In this document: piece by piece, positions 25,870 through 36,915 of the stretch
Position numbering within the stretch: the first letter of the stretch is position 1
How the letters are laid out: the number at the start of each line of letters is the position of its first letter
Source: Blepharisma japonicum
Lineage: Eukaryota > Ciliophora > Heterotrichea > Heterotrichida > Blepharismidae
DNA length: 64,000 nt
Assembly: GCA_949751835.1 (NCBI GenBank)
Contig: CATKHK010000038.1
Coordinates: forward strand, 186,001-250,000
Direction of reading: 5' to 3'
Notes under the pieces: generated by a model
What the model was told of the DNA's origin: nothing
Seen by the model: only the letters and a program-made list of their open reading frames with translations
Database searches by the model: none
Made by a program: the position numbers and the translations under genes

Positions 25870-27972
25870 TTATAAATTCACATCTTTCCCTTGCTTCGCT
25901 AAAACTGACCTAGCTGATAATATAAGATCATTTGGCCCACCCATTGCTTTTTTTAAAGTTTTATTATAAATGCTGTCTAATTGTTTTACAGAGTCGCTTT
26001 GAGTAAAAGTCTTGTGCCAAAATAAAACAACCCCAGCATAAAAAAAGAAAACAACTTCGAGCGTCTTATTGTTTGATTTTATGAATTTATTTAGTCTGTT
26101 CTCATTCAAAACTTTTATTACTATACTTCCAAGCTTCAATAAAGTCGCAGTAAAAGGAAATTTTTGTTCCGGAATATTTGATTCTTGCAGTATATCTTTG
26201 ATTGGGTTTATAAAATAATTAGTCATAAAAAGTATAAATAATAAAAATTCTGGGACTCCTCTTCCTTTAATTTCTTTTTCAAAGCTGGTGATCCCTATTT
26301 TTTTTCACGAATTAGTCCCAGATGGTCAATTTTTTTCATTAGCTAAGCTGCCATATACGCTTAATAATAAGCTTTTATGGAATCCAACTGACATATCAAA
26401 GTCTATATCAGAAAACCCAAGTAATTTTTCGCAGTCATCGGTCTGCTCTTGTGTGAGTTTTGCAGAATTTGCTCCACAACACCCACACAATTTAAAAAAA
26501 AAACCTGAATTTTTCATGGATTTTGGAGGGATTTTTATTTTTTTGAAAATAAGTAAGGCTTCTTCGAATGAGTAGTATTTTAGTTCATCAATTTCGATAT
26601 TAATACTATCTAAAGAAGACCGTGGTATATTCAATCCAATTTCTTCATGATTTTGCTCAGCATGAAGGCCATCTTTTATCTCTTCATTTTGAAGTTCATT
26701 CGGATTATATTTAAATTTTTCTCCTACTTTTGCAGCTGGCTTTAGTTCAGGAATTTTATGAACAGTTTTGACTTCAGCTTCAGGTATATTTTTCACTGAT
26801 TGCACTTTTCAGTCTTCTTTTGACTTATCAGCGTTTAATTTTAATGGGGGAATGTTATATTTAGGCTTAGGAGATTCCTTTATTTCTTCAGGCTCTTTAA
26901 CAGGCGTTTCTACTTCCTCTTTATATGAGTCGTCTGAAGATGAATAACTAGAATCACTTAAATTGTATTTGCTTGATAAATTGATTTGTTTTACCTTTTT
27001 ATCTGGATTTTCTGGAGGTTTAGCTTGATTAGAAGCTTCTGAGTCTTTTAATGTATCTTTTGGAAAATCAAAATTAAATTTCTCTTTTCCAGGTCTTTCA
27101 GATGGTCTACTATCAATTGATGACACTGAATCAATGGAATTTTTTTTCTGTATGTTTGGCTGAGATTTTAAAGGATTTTTGACTTCTGGCGAGTTTAAAA
27201 AATCAACATTTTTGTCAATTATTTCGCTTTCTTCTGAGGATATAGAAGAAAAAGATGTATTTTTTGCAACAGGGGCTATTAAATCAATCTTTTTTATTTG
27301 AAGATTTTCTGATTCAGCTTTAATATTTTTTTTATCTGTATTTGATTTAGGAATTTTATTTTCTTCAGTTTTAATTCCGTTGACTTTAATTTCTGTCGTC
27401 GTTTTGATTTTTGGTGCAAAAATTCTATTTGTATCTGCTTGGCTTTTAGATTGCACTTCATTGACTGCTTCTTTGATTTGTTTACTTGTTCATTCATTTT
27501 GGTTGTTTATTTGTATTGTTTTCTCTAAGCTATTTTTATCATATTCAACTTTAATTTGTAGTCCTTCGTTGCTCATTTCGTTAGGCTTTTTTTGAGGTTG
27601 GCTTTCTGCTTTCTTATTAGGTATGGATTTAGCATTAAAATCGAGCTTGGCAGGGTTGAATGATGGAGGTTGAAGGCTTGAAATTGTTTCATTAGATTTT
27701 TGAATCTTGTCAATATTATTCTGAGATCCAAAATTATGATTTATTCTTAAGGCTTCTTTGTTTTTATTGCTTGAACTTTGATTGCTTTCATGATATGAGT
27801 CAGAATCACTAGAAGAATCTGATGAAGAGTAGCTAAGAATTGGCTTTGGGACACCAATTATTTGATTTTGTGGCTTTTGATTCTCAGGTTTTGGCCGAAC
27901 CAATTTATTGGGATCAATGTCTTCATCACTATCAGTATCTCCAAAAGAGGAATTAGAACTAGATGAATCCAT
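25870..27972 (-). CDS. ELMO-domain protein with long disordered Ser-rich N-terminus
   Basis: This is one 700-residue frame from ATG 27972 to TAA 25870-25872, running through TGA-Trp codons at 27490-27492, 26809-26811, 26326-26328 and near 26308. Residues 1 to about 450 are low complexity, rich in Ser, Asp, Lys, Pro and Asn (SYSSSDSSSDSDSYHES). The last ~190 residues match the ELMO/CED-12 fold: a helical lead-in, then SWKKIGITSFEKEIKGRG and a helix (FLLFILFMTNYF) in place of the usual W..IGFQG..P..DFRG.G motif. The arginine equivalent to the one important for ELMOD GAP activity seems kept (KGRG), while FQG and DF are changed. ELMO proteins act on Arf/Arl or Rac GTPases; whether this divergent one has GAP activity is unknown. 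Confidence 0.75.
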
Positions 27973-28123
27973 TTAAATTGCTAAATAATAGAATGAATAA
28001 ATAGTATACATAATAAATATTAACTAAAAATTCTATTTATAATGACTCTCAATTCGTGATTTTTGATAATATTTGTGTTATTACGCTATTTTTATTATTT
28101 TTCTTTATTATTTAAATTATGAT

Positions 28124-28540
28124 TTATCTTAGTATTTGACTAACTAAATCAATTACTTGAATTTTAAATTCTTTAAATGAATTGCACAACTTTGAATATT
28201 GATCAAAAAGAGAAAATACCTTATTATCATAGCAAACATTAGATAAATGTCATTTAAATCTGATTATCTTTCCTTGAAAATTTCATATTTTTCAGGTTTT
28301 TTCTTTTGAAGACAAACAAAGGTGATTAATTTTATCTCTAGGCATTGATTTTTTAACTCAAACAATTATTTTAAAGCGATTTATATAAATTTGTTGATAT
28401 AGCGCAAACAGATGAGTAATATCATTATTGAATTAAATCTTGATTTGCATCCTTGAGCTATTTGAAAAGATACAATACTTTCTACCATAATTAATTTTAC
28501 ACAATGTGTGACAGCTTCCACTGATTATTTTTGTTAAATA
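28124..28540 (-). pseudogene. Orphan open frame, possible decayed gene
   Basis: The reverse strand is open from 28432 to TAA 28124-28126 (102 codons) if TGA is Trp, with four Trp in sequences such as IIVWVKKSMPRDK and KTWKIWNF. The same frame continues upstream past one TAA (28433-28435) with protein-like sequence (NYGRKYCIFSNSSRM). No GT..AG mini-intron covers that stop. The only in-frame ATGs are at MPRDK and at MQIKI just before the stop. The aromatic pattern vaguely suggests beta-propeller (kelch-like) repeats, but this is weak. It overlaps the presumed promoter of the next gene. It is either a gene fossil or chance. Confidence 0.3.
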
Positions 28541-28595
28541 TATAATAAAATTTACCCTTTTTCCATACTAAAAATACCGTGCTATTTCATAAATA

Positions 28596-30077
28596 ATGCT
28601 GCCTATAAAAAGGACTCTTAACTCTTTAATAAGCAAGGCTGCACAAATTGCATACCCAGTTAGTGACCAAGCTACAATAATAGAAGGACAGCATTTATGT
28701 GACTTCAGCTCTAATATAGCTTCACACATTTACCACACATACAAAAAAGGAGAAGTGTCATTTGGGTTATTTAATCCAAGAGAAATCGCTGATGGAATTT
28801 TTGTCAATGTCAACAAGCACGAACTTATTGATAAAGTTACAATAGGAGGCCAAGGCGAAATTGAGGTAACTTTAAGCAATCATTATTTATTAAATGCATT
28901 AAACTCAGTCCTCAGCAATGAAAAAGTCTCAATTTCTTCAGAAATCCCACAAAAAAACCAATCATTTTTATTGACTGGGCCAACTATGGATGAAGGCCTT
29001 GAATTATTTCACGTAAGAGAGCTTCTTTTAAGTGAAGCAATGAAAAAATGCAACAAATTGCTAGGAATCCCTACATCTTCACAATTTCTATTCCATAACA
29101 CAATAAAATCCAGATCTTTTCAAGACTCAAAAGAACTGAATGAGCTATCAGCTGCTTCGCAGTCCTTTATAAACAGTAATTTGACTGATTTTATGAAAAA
29201 TAGATTAAACTTAGATTTTGAGTTCGTAACATCTATTTAGCTTTGCAAACGCTTAGAAGCCAATATAACCTCAATTTATGCATCTGATCTTTTACAAGAT
29301 AAGTGGCTTAAGTCAAACGAAAACTCTGATTTAATTATGAATTATTTTGAAAATAAATGGGTTGTAGATTTTATTAATATTGCGAAATCTTTTGCAGAAG
29401 GGAATAAAAATATCATATATGTGGTAAGGCAATATGAAGAAATCTATGAAATAATGAAGATTATAAAAGAAATAAATAATAAACTTGCAGAAAATTTGGT
29501 GTCAAAAAGGCTTGGAGATGTAATTTCAGTTGACAGAAGATTAAATGACAAGCCTATACACATAGTTTTAGATTTTTTGATAGGGGCATCTTTGAATCAT
29601 ATCCCGAAATGTTATAATTCTGATGAATTCATAATCTCAGCAATAAAATATTCAATTTTAAAGAAACCATTCGAAGAAACTGTACTTTTGAATCTCGATA
29701 CAGCTCTTAAAAAAACGAATAAATCATTTTTTGGGCCAATTGCAGTATACAACCACTTAGAACAAAAACTAGAAGCAGAAAATTTTTCACAGAAAAGCAG
29801 AGAAATTCCTCTTAAAGATATTGAAAATAGCATTGAGTTGAGAAAATTGGCTATTGATTTGTGTCTATTCTCTGACGCTGTTTTTGAATCTTCCACAAAT
29901 TTTTCTGCACAATATTTATGTGAATGACTTGAAACGACTAGTGAAAAATACATGCTTGTGGATACTTATTTCGACAAAGATATGAATCATGCCATGCAAA
30001 AAATTGTTCACACATTTTTCACCAAAGCTTTTGAAATAATTGGAATTGATGCTAAATCTGTTTTAAGGAAAAATTAG
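28596..30077 (+). CDS. Catalytically degenerate arginyl-tRNA synthetase-like protein (DALRD3-like)
   Basis: ATG 28596 to TAG 30075-30077 with a 15-nt intron at 29226-29240 and one TGA-Trp (29925-29927); 488 residues. The plan follows ArgRS. An N-terminal region contains FNPREIADGIFVNVNKHELI and DKVTIGGQGEIEVTLS, like the add-1 and start of the class I core. LFHVRELLLSEA (about residue 137) stands where HIGH-type HVGHLRS belongs. IIYVVRQYEEIYEIM and KRLGDVISVDRRLNDKP stand at the region of the KMSTRKG loop. A C-terminal DALR anticodon-binding helical domain follows (ELRKLAIDLCLFSDAV onward). Both signature motifs are lost and the protein is shorter than usual ArgRS (about 580-660), so aminoacylation is unlikely. 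Animal DALRD3 shares this design and helps METTL2 form m3C in tRNA-Arg; a similar role is an inference. Confidence 0.7.
29226..29240 (+). other. 15-nt intron in the ArgRS-like gene
   Basis: GTAACATCTATTTAG carries the only in-frame stop (TAG) of the gene. Removing it joins LNLDFEF to LCKRLEANITS in frame. Confidence 0.85.
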
Positions 30078-30188
30078 ATTTTATGCTTAAGCAATTAATC
30101 AGCAAATTATTTTAATTTTTATTTTCATTCCTCAAATAGAATTTTTCAAGAGAATTAAAAATAAAAGGTTAATTTAATCCTAGGATCT

Positions 30189-30842
30189 CTAGCAACATCC
30201 TTTTTTCTTTGGTTGTGTAGGTTTAATAATCACACTTGCAGCTAAAGGCTTAGTATTAACTTTGCTAGCTTCCTTTGCCATCCTTTCTCCATGTTTCTGA
30301 TACAATATTTCAGAAAACTTTGTAAAGACCCTATTTAGAATACTTACATCTTTCACATTTTCTGAGGTTTTTGCAGAGGCTTCAATAAATCCACTCAATT
30401 TATTTTCTTGAGCAAATGCCCTTCCAGAATCTGCATAAACCTCTCGTTCTTCATCAGCTAAATCAAGCACATTTGCAACCAAAAATATGTTTACATCATT
30501 TCCAGCATTCTGCCTAGCCTCTTTAAGCCAATCAGGTAAATGATCAAAAGTTTCAGTCCTTGTAAGATCGTACATTAAAATAATTCCATGAGCATTTCTA
30601 TAGAAACTTCTGGTGATTGAGCGATAATCCTCTTGTCCTGCTGTATCCCAAATTTGTAATTTTACACGTTTGTCATTCACTGTGAGCATCTTTGAACCGT
30701 ATTCAACTCCAATGGTAACTGCATGGTCGTCCTTGAAGCGGCCTTCAGTAAATTGAAGAAGAAAACAAGATTTACCGATCCCAGAGTCTCCGATGATAAG
30801 AAGCTTGAAAATAGCATCAGCTACGTCTTCGGATTCGGACAT
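30189..30842 (-). CDS. Rab-family small GTPase (Rab2/4/14 group) with altered G4 box
   Basis: 217 residues, ATG 30842 to TAG 30189-30191, no intron. G1 is GDSGIGKS (18-25), the switch I Thr is T43 in VTIGVEYG, G3 is WDTAGQE (65-71), and G5 is EASAKT. The stretch RSITRSFYRNAHGIILMYD and the ETFDHLPDWLKEARQ segment place it near Rab2/Rab4/Rab14. The C-terminus KKKGCC carries two cysteines for double geranylgeranylation and hence membrane anchoring. G4 reads NVLD (124-127) instead of NKxD: the Asp that contacts guanine is kept but the Lys is Val. The helix after G5 is longer than usual (VKDVSILNRVF). Vesicle-traffic function is expected from the family, but nucleotide affinity may be altered. 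Confidence 0.9.
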   Translation of the reverse strand: MSESEDVADAIFKLLIIGDSGIGKSCFLLQFTEGRFKDDHAVTIGVEYGSKMLTVNDKRVKLQIWDTAGQEDYRSITRSFYRNAHGIILMYDLTRTETFDHLPDWLKEARQNAGNDVNIFLVANVLDLADEEREVYADSGRAFAQENKLSGFIEASAKTSENVKDVSILNRVFTKFSEILYQKHGERMAKEASKVNTKPLAASVIIKPTQPKKKGCC

Positions 30843-31121
30843 TAAATTAATTATTCGACCATATTAATAAAGAAATTAAAATATTAAAGAATTATAAGAG
30901 AAGCATTGACGGGAAATGCCCAAAATTTACAGTTTTAAACCAATGTGTACGTTATTTATTAAAAATCCTAACTTTCTAAAAAACTTTAAGAGTTAAAAAA
31001 TATGATAATAAACACTTCCTGGCATTATTTCTCAATTATTCCTTGATTTTTATCACATTTTTACTACATAAACAAATATTTTTCTTTCTTATTAATTTTT
31101 CCATTTTAAATAATTATTTCA

Positions 31122-34100
31122 TTACATGCTACTTAAAATATATTCAGTTTCCTCTATCAGCCGGTCGAAAATAAACTGTTCCAGCTCAATCTTCACCTTC
31201 GTTTCTGAATCTTCATAGTCAACCCAATCCTCAGCTTCATCTGCAATCACCGAATTTAAAAGTTTTACAGAATTATCTTTATCCTCCAAAGAACCTTTTT
31301 TCTTTTCTTCCGTTTCATTTAAAACCGGCTGTTCTCCAGTTTGTTTGGACCCATACTTAATTTCAGCCCAAGAGTTGACTAATCCTTCGACCTGATTTTT
31401 CAAGTCTCCAACTGCAACTGTTTTATTAATTCTTGCCACATTGCTCCATGGTAATGGAGACCCTTTTCTTCCATGTGGTCTGAGCCTGTTTAGCGCTTCA
31501 TTGACAGCGTCAAAAATCATTTTATTATGAATTTGCTGGGCGAGGATCTTTGCATTGTCGCCTTCATCTTGTTTTTCTTCTCCTAACTGCATGTATAAGT
31601 CAATTGGTAAAAGATACTCAGGGTTCATTAGGGCGTGGTCTATGTAGTCGCTTTCTCGGAGCATGGCTAAAGTTTCTATAGAGTCTTTGGTTAAAGGATT
31701 TAAAGTGAAATTGCTAGCAGAACCAAGGATTATTGAAGTATAACCGAGGACTGAATTGGTGTCTGTGTTCACTGCTGGGGTAGCGTGGGGAGATGAGGTA
31801 GGGACGGAGCTTTCTGAGATAGGCAGGTTCTCTAGAGCTTCAGATAAAACTCTTTGGAAAAGACTGTCAACAAGCTCGTCTACATTAAAGCCTGAAAGAT
31901 TTTCTAAGACTTCTTCAAAAATGCTCGCAAAAATTTCATTGGTGATTTCATCTGCTTGATTTTCTAAATCTTCACTTTCTTTGCTACTCTTTTCTTCTTC
32001 TTCCTCTTCTTCCTCTTCTTTCTCTTTCTGCTCTTCTTCTTCTTCCTCTTCTTTACTTTTATCTTCTTCAAATTTATTACTATATTCATAGCTTTGTATG
32101 TCTTCTGATAGCTCCTCAATGCTTTCCTCAATAATTGATTTTTTATTTTCATTGCTTTCCTCAAGTATTTTATCTTCAGCAGAGCTGCTTTTCTTACTCT
32201 CAGAGCTTTCTTCAGGTGCCACACTTGAGCTTTTTGCTCCAGAGCTGCCTGATTCGATTTTATCTCTTGACGATTTCAGCACTGAGGACGAATCGGACTC
32301 GAAATCATCTTCATAATTATCAATGGACTCCTCAATGCTTTCTTCTTTTGATTTTTCTGACTCTGATTCGTCTTTTAATTTATCAATATCTGATTCTTCT
32401 TTGGATCTATCAGTTTCTGAATGTCCTGGCGATTCTTCTTTAATGCTTTGTGTTAAGACTCTTGAAGACATAGTTGGGTGGATGCTTTGGCTTGCACTTT
32501 CAAAATCTGAGCTATATTCATTCAATGTATTCTTTGACTTCGATAAAGAGTCAAAATCATCAGAATACTGTGGCAAACTCTCATCAATACTTTCTTCCTT
32601 TTTACTTATCTCAGTTCCAATTGATTTTGATACTGCACTCACCTCATGTGAAGACGCATAGTTTTTTAAAGCTGCAGATTCTTCAATGTAATCTGATGAC
32701 TTATAGCTTGCCATAACGTCAATATCTTCTGGGATTGAAGAAGAACTGGCTCTAAAATCATCAGAATTTTTAAGCTTGTCTCTTGGGGTTATTTTTATTT
32801 GTGGAGAAAGTGATCTATTTAAGGATGAACTTGAGCTAAATCGGCTTCTGTCTGCTTCTTCTTTTATTTGCTGCTCGATGTACTTTTTGCTGTAGTCAGG
32901 GGATTGAATTCTTCCTGAACTTTTCAGACCATATTGTTTAGAACTGTCTGAATAGCTTTCGAAATCTTCGCTGTACTCAGTTCTTACATAATCGTCAGGT
33001 CTTAATGGAGATTTTCTTTCTTCTACGTAGTCAATTTCTGAGATATCACTTTTCTTGCTTGGGGTACGAGGTCTTGGGACATTTATAAGGGCTTGTCTAA
33101 TGACTGCAGCTAAGTCAGAAAAGGACTCTTTTTGTTGGTTTGCTATAAATTGGGCTAGCTGCTGAAATTTATCATGGTCTTCTTGTTTGCTTTTCTTTAG
33201 CTCTTCTATATAAAGTTCTTGAGCCTTCATAATCATCATCATTTCTTCTTTCTTTTTCTCTTCCATCCATTGTCTATGTGCTTTAACCATCATTTCTGCT
33301 TCAAGTTCTCTGTTTTTTGCCCTATCAAAAGCATCAATCTGAGAAATCAGCTGATCTTGCAGCTGTTTCGCAGATAATTTCCCAGGGGCTGGAATTTCTT
33401 CAATTTTTTTCTGGAAATCATTTTTTAATGAGCTTGCTAGGTCAGTTTTTGAAGCAGACTCAAAGTCATCTTCATAGGTTTCTTGGATGTTTTGAGGAGA
33501 CTCAAATCGTTTTATTAAAGTTTCATGAGAAGAAGAGACACTTTCAAAATCTTCTGAGTAATGGTCTGAGGACTGAGACTGCTTAAATTTGCTACTCTTG
33601 GCAGGGGTTGGGCTGGAGTCAGAAATTTCTTCTGAAATATAGCTATTTAAGGTTTTTTTGGACTCGTAAATTTCCTCTGGGATATCGCTTGCTAATGATT
33701 TTTTTGACTCTATGATATCTTCTGATATACTACTCTGAAACCTTCTGCTGGATTCTCCTAAACTATCGACTCGTCTACTAGAAATTCCTTTACTTTCTGT
33801 AATATCTTCAGGAATACTGCTACTTGTGTACTTTTTTCCTGAGTCTTCAAATCTTCTGCTAGAAACTCCTTTACTCTCATATATGCTTTCAGATATTTCT
33901 GATTTAGACCCTTTAAATGAAGAAATGAGCCCTTTTTTTGAAGCTTTAGACTCATAAATACTTTCAGGGATATCTGAGTTTTCTTCTTCATAAATGCTTT
34001 CAGTTATCCCATACTTGCTAGAAGATAGCCTGTAGTCATCTGAAAATTTGATTCTTGAGCTTCTTGCTGGCTCTTCTTCAGATATTTTGCTTTTGATTTC

Positions 34101-36545
34101 TTCTTCAGATTCAAATTCACTTGAATATTGTTCTTCTGAAGTATGAATGCTTGCTCCTGGCTCTTCTTCTATATCTACCTCTTTTTCTTCAATTTTTTCT
34201 TCTAAATAGAGCTCTTTAGCCAAAATATTTACTAAATTGTACTCATCATTGTCAGTGAAATCATTTTTTAGTAAATTTTGCAGTTTTAGCTGCGGCTTTT
34301 CATCAGATTCTTCGACAACTTTGATAGGTTCTGGCTCTGGCTTAAGGGAAATTGACCTTAGATTTGATGATAAGGTTGGATTTATTGATGTTGCAGGATA
34401 GCTCATACTTTCGGGCATATAGCTAGAAATTATAGTGTCTTCAGGAATATAAGCTTCTGGGTAATATTTATTCAGTATTGAATGAATATCAGAATTTATT
34501 TCTTTTTGAGATTTAATCCCTAATTTCTTTTTCTGGAAATCTTTTCTTGTGAGGTAGCCACGGATTAAAGCTTGAATTTTTCTGGCAGCTTTAAATTGAA
34601 TAAACTCATCAAATTCTTGGGCTTCTGCATAGCAGTTTTGGGTGTTTAAAATTCCCGGAAATTCTGGGAATTTTACATCTAAATCGTCTTCGATTTTGGT
34701 TTCATCTTTGACTGGGGTTTGATTTTTTTGTTTGACTATTTTTTCTAGCCTAGTTTGAAGGTTTGCTAATTGATTTCTAAGGCTTTCTTTTCTTTTACTA
34801 AAGTCTTGTTCGTCCTGGGGATTTCTCTTATTGGAAACAGCTTGTGATATAGAAATTTGTTCACTTTTGAAAAAATCAAGTTCTTTTTTCATATATTTTA
34901 GCTCTTCTTCTTGCTGATTTCCTGACTTTAAATCGTCAATTGCTTTTGGGTTTATTACATATTCTTGATAAGACGGCCTAATTTCCTGATAATTTCCAGG
35001 CAAATTACCTCTTTCAATTTTTAAATCTTGAGAAAAATTAATCTCTGAATTTTCATCTTTTACTGGCACATTTTCTTCTACAGAAAATTTTTCCTCACTT
35101 GTATATTCATCCTCATATCTCTCATTTTCCTCGCTATCTTTTTCTGGTACATTTTCATCAATGCTTTCTCTATCTCTGTCAGGTTCACTGTATTTATCCA
35201 CATCATTTTTTTTCTTTTCCCAAAAATTTTCTGATTTATAAATATCTTGATCGGTGAATTTTTGTTGCATAATTTCTGATGGCTCTTCTGAGGTTTTTTC
35301 AAATTTTTCTTCTTCATAGGAAAAGTCAGCGCTTCCCCCATTTCTCATCCTGTGGGCAGCACTTTTGGCTTTCCTTATAATTCTCATTCTCCTTTCTAAA
35401 TCTGGGTTGGAGTCTGATCTTTTTGAAAGATTTGCGCGGTTTCTTGATAGCTCGTCTAATTCTTTTAATTTTGCGATTCTTAGGCGATTTTCTTCTTCTT
35501 TTTTTCTTTTTTCTTCTTCTAGCTTTATTTTCCGCAGTTTTTTTTGTTCTTCCATATATGCTTGGATTTCTTTATTTGGCTGCTTTGGTGGCATTTTTGC
35601 AGCTTTTTCATCGTTTCCTCTGCTTTTATTCCGAATTTCTATTTATAAATTACTTTCTTCAAGATCTGGCTTAGCATCAAATAGTTCTTTAAGCCCAATT
35701 CTAGCTCTTCCTTCTTGCCTTACCTTTTCTCTAGCTTCCCTTTTCTTTTCATTTTCTTTTTTTGCCTCTTCCCTGAATTTTTCGTCTTGTTCTTGAAATT
35801 TTCTTTGGTCAGCTCCCCACGCAATTTTTGGCTTAAAAGGCACTTTTTTTGCTTTTTCCAGCTTTTCTTTGGCTTCTTCGCTGAAATCTCTAATTTCTTT
35901 TTGTTTTTGCTTCATTTTTTCTTCTTCAATGATTTCAAGCTCTTGCTCTTTTATTTTTTGTTCTTTGTGCTTGGAGATGGATTCTTTTAGTATAAGTTTT
36001 ATTTTTTCTGGGTTAGCTTTTGGTTTCTCTTCTTTTTTGAGCTGGAGTGGTTCTTTGGATTTTTCTGGTTTTACCGTCTTTTGATTTTCATTGAGATTTT
36101 TTGGCTTATTTGGAAGGGGTTTTGTTGAAGGAATTCTATTAGTTTTTTCTTTGTTTGGAACTTCTTTAGGCTTGAGAAGTGGTCTTGGGACAGATTTTGA
36201 AGGGGATTTGTCTAGTCTTGGCTTTAGATTTGAATATTTAGGCTTTGGAGACGAAGAAAGATTGACACGCTCAGGAGATTTCTTTTGGGGAGGGGATTGA
36301 TTTGGCTTTTTATAGTATTTTACTGATATTTGGCTTATGGAGGAACCTGGGTGGACACTTGCTTCTGGGATTAGTTTTTTGCATTCAATTGGTGCAGAAA
36401 GCGGCCGAGAATTGAAAGAGACAAGAATTCTTTGAGTTTCTTCCAATTCACGCAATGGCTTTGTAAAATGGGCCTTTTCATGAGGAATCTCTGAAATAAT
36501 CTGCCCTAAAGGTTCACCTAGAGGAGTGTGAATTACTTGTATCAT
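31122..36545 (-). CDS. Large IQ-motif coiled-coil protein with DUF4378-like C-terminus
   Basis: ATG 36545 (MIQVIHTPLGEP) to TAA 31122-31124. A 15-nt intron at 35639-35653 joins what would otherwise be two adjacent genes; 1,802 residues result. Residues 1-150 are Pro/Lys-rich and disordered. A highly charged helical region covers about 150-360 (including ARIGLKELFDAKPDLEE and the intron junction). One IQ motif (RKIQALIRGYLTRK, about 645-660) should bind calmodulin. The middle is Ser/Glu-rich and contains many copies of a short motif of the type SIPEDI-ESK. A nearly pure Glu/Lys stretch lies near 1490-1515. The last ~150 residues (PLPWSNVARINKT, then DEAEDWVDYEDSETKVKIE and a final helix) look like the DUF4378/TRM module seen in plant TRM and some centrosomal proteins. 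A microtubule or basal-body role is inferred. Confidence 0.75.
35639..35653 (-). other. 15-nt intron fusing two apparent genes
   Basis: GTAATTTATAAATAG on the minus strand contains the only stop between the 300-codon upstream frame and the 1,490-codon downstream frame. Splicing reads LEEKIRNKSRGNDEKAAKMPP without a break. Confidence 0.85.
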
Positions 36546-36915
36546 TTAAATTATGCAAATTTTAATATGAAGTGCTAATCTTAAATTTATCGCTTTATAA
36601 TAAACTTGTAATATTTTTTATTCAGTTTTTCTTTAAATTATTCTGCATTTGTAATAGAAATTGTATAAAAACTCTGAATAAACAGTTATGCTTTAAATTT
36701 GATTAAAAACTTATTATCTAAATAACTGAATTTCTTTTATACAATCTCAAAATAGTGACTATTTTTTAATAATAAATTTTGAGCCAATTTAAGCATCGCA
36801 AAAATATTTTTATTTTATTTTCCAATTAACTATTATATAAATCTCTAATATAACTCATATGGCATATCATTTAAATACTAAAATCACTTCCTAATTAGAA
36901 ACCTAGCAATCATAA
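36546..36915. promoter_or_regulatory. Divergent promoter region of two large genes
   Basis: 370 AT-rich bases between two divergent starts, both encoding proteins that look ciliary or centrosomal, so shared regulation is possible. No specific motif is recognised. Confidence 0.4.

Noticed and set aside
31756-35990. Many open frames antisense to the large IQ protein.
   Set aside because: They mirror its repetitive Ser/Glu/Lys codons and are shadows.
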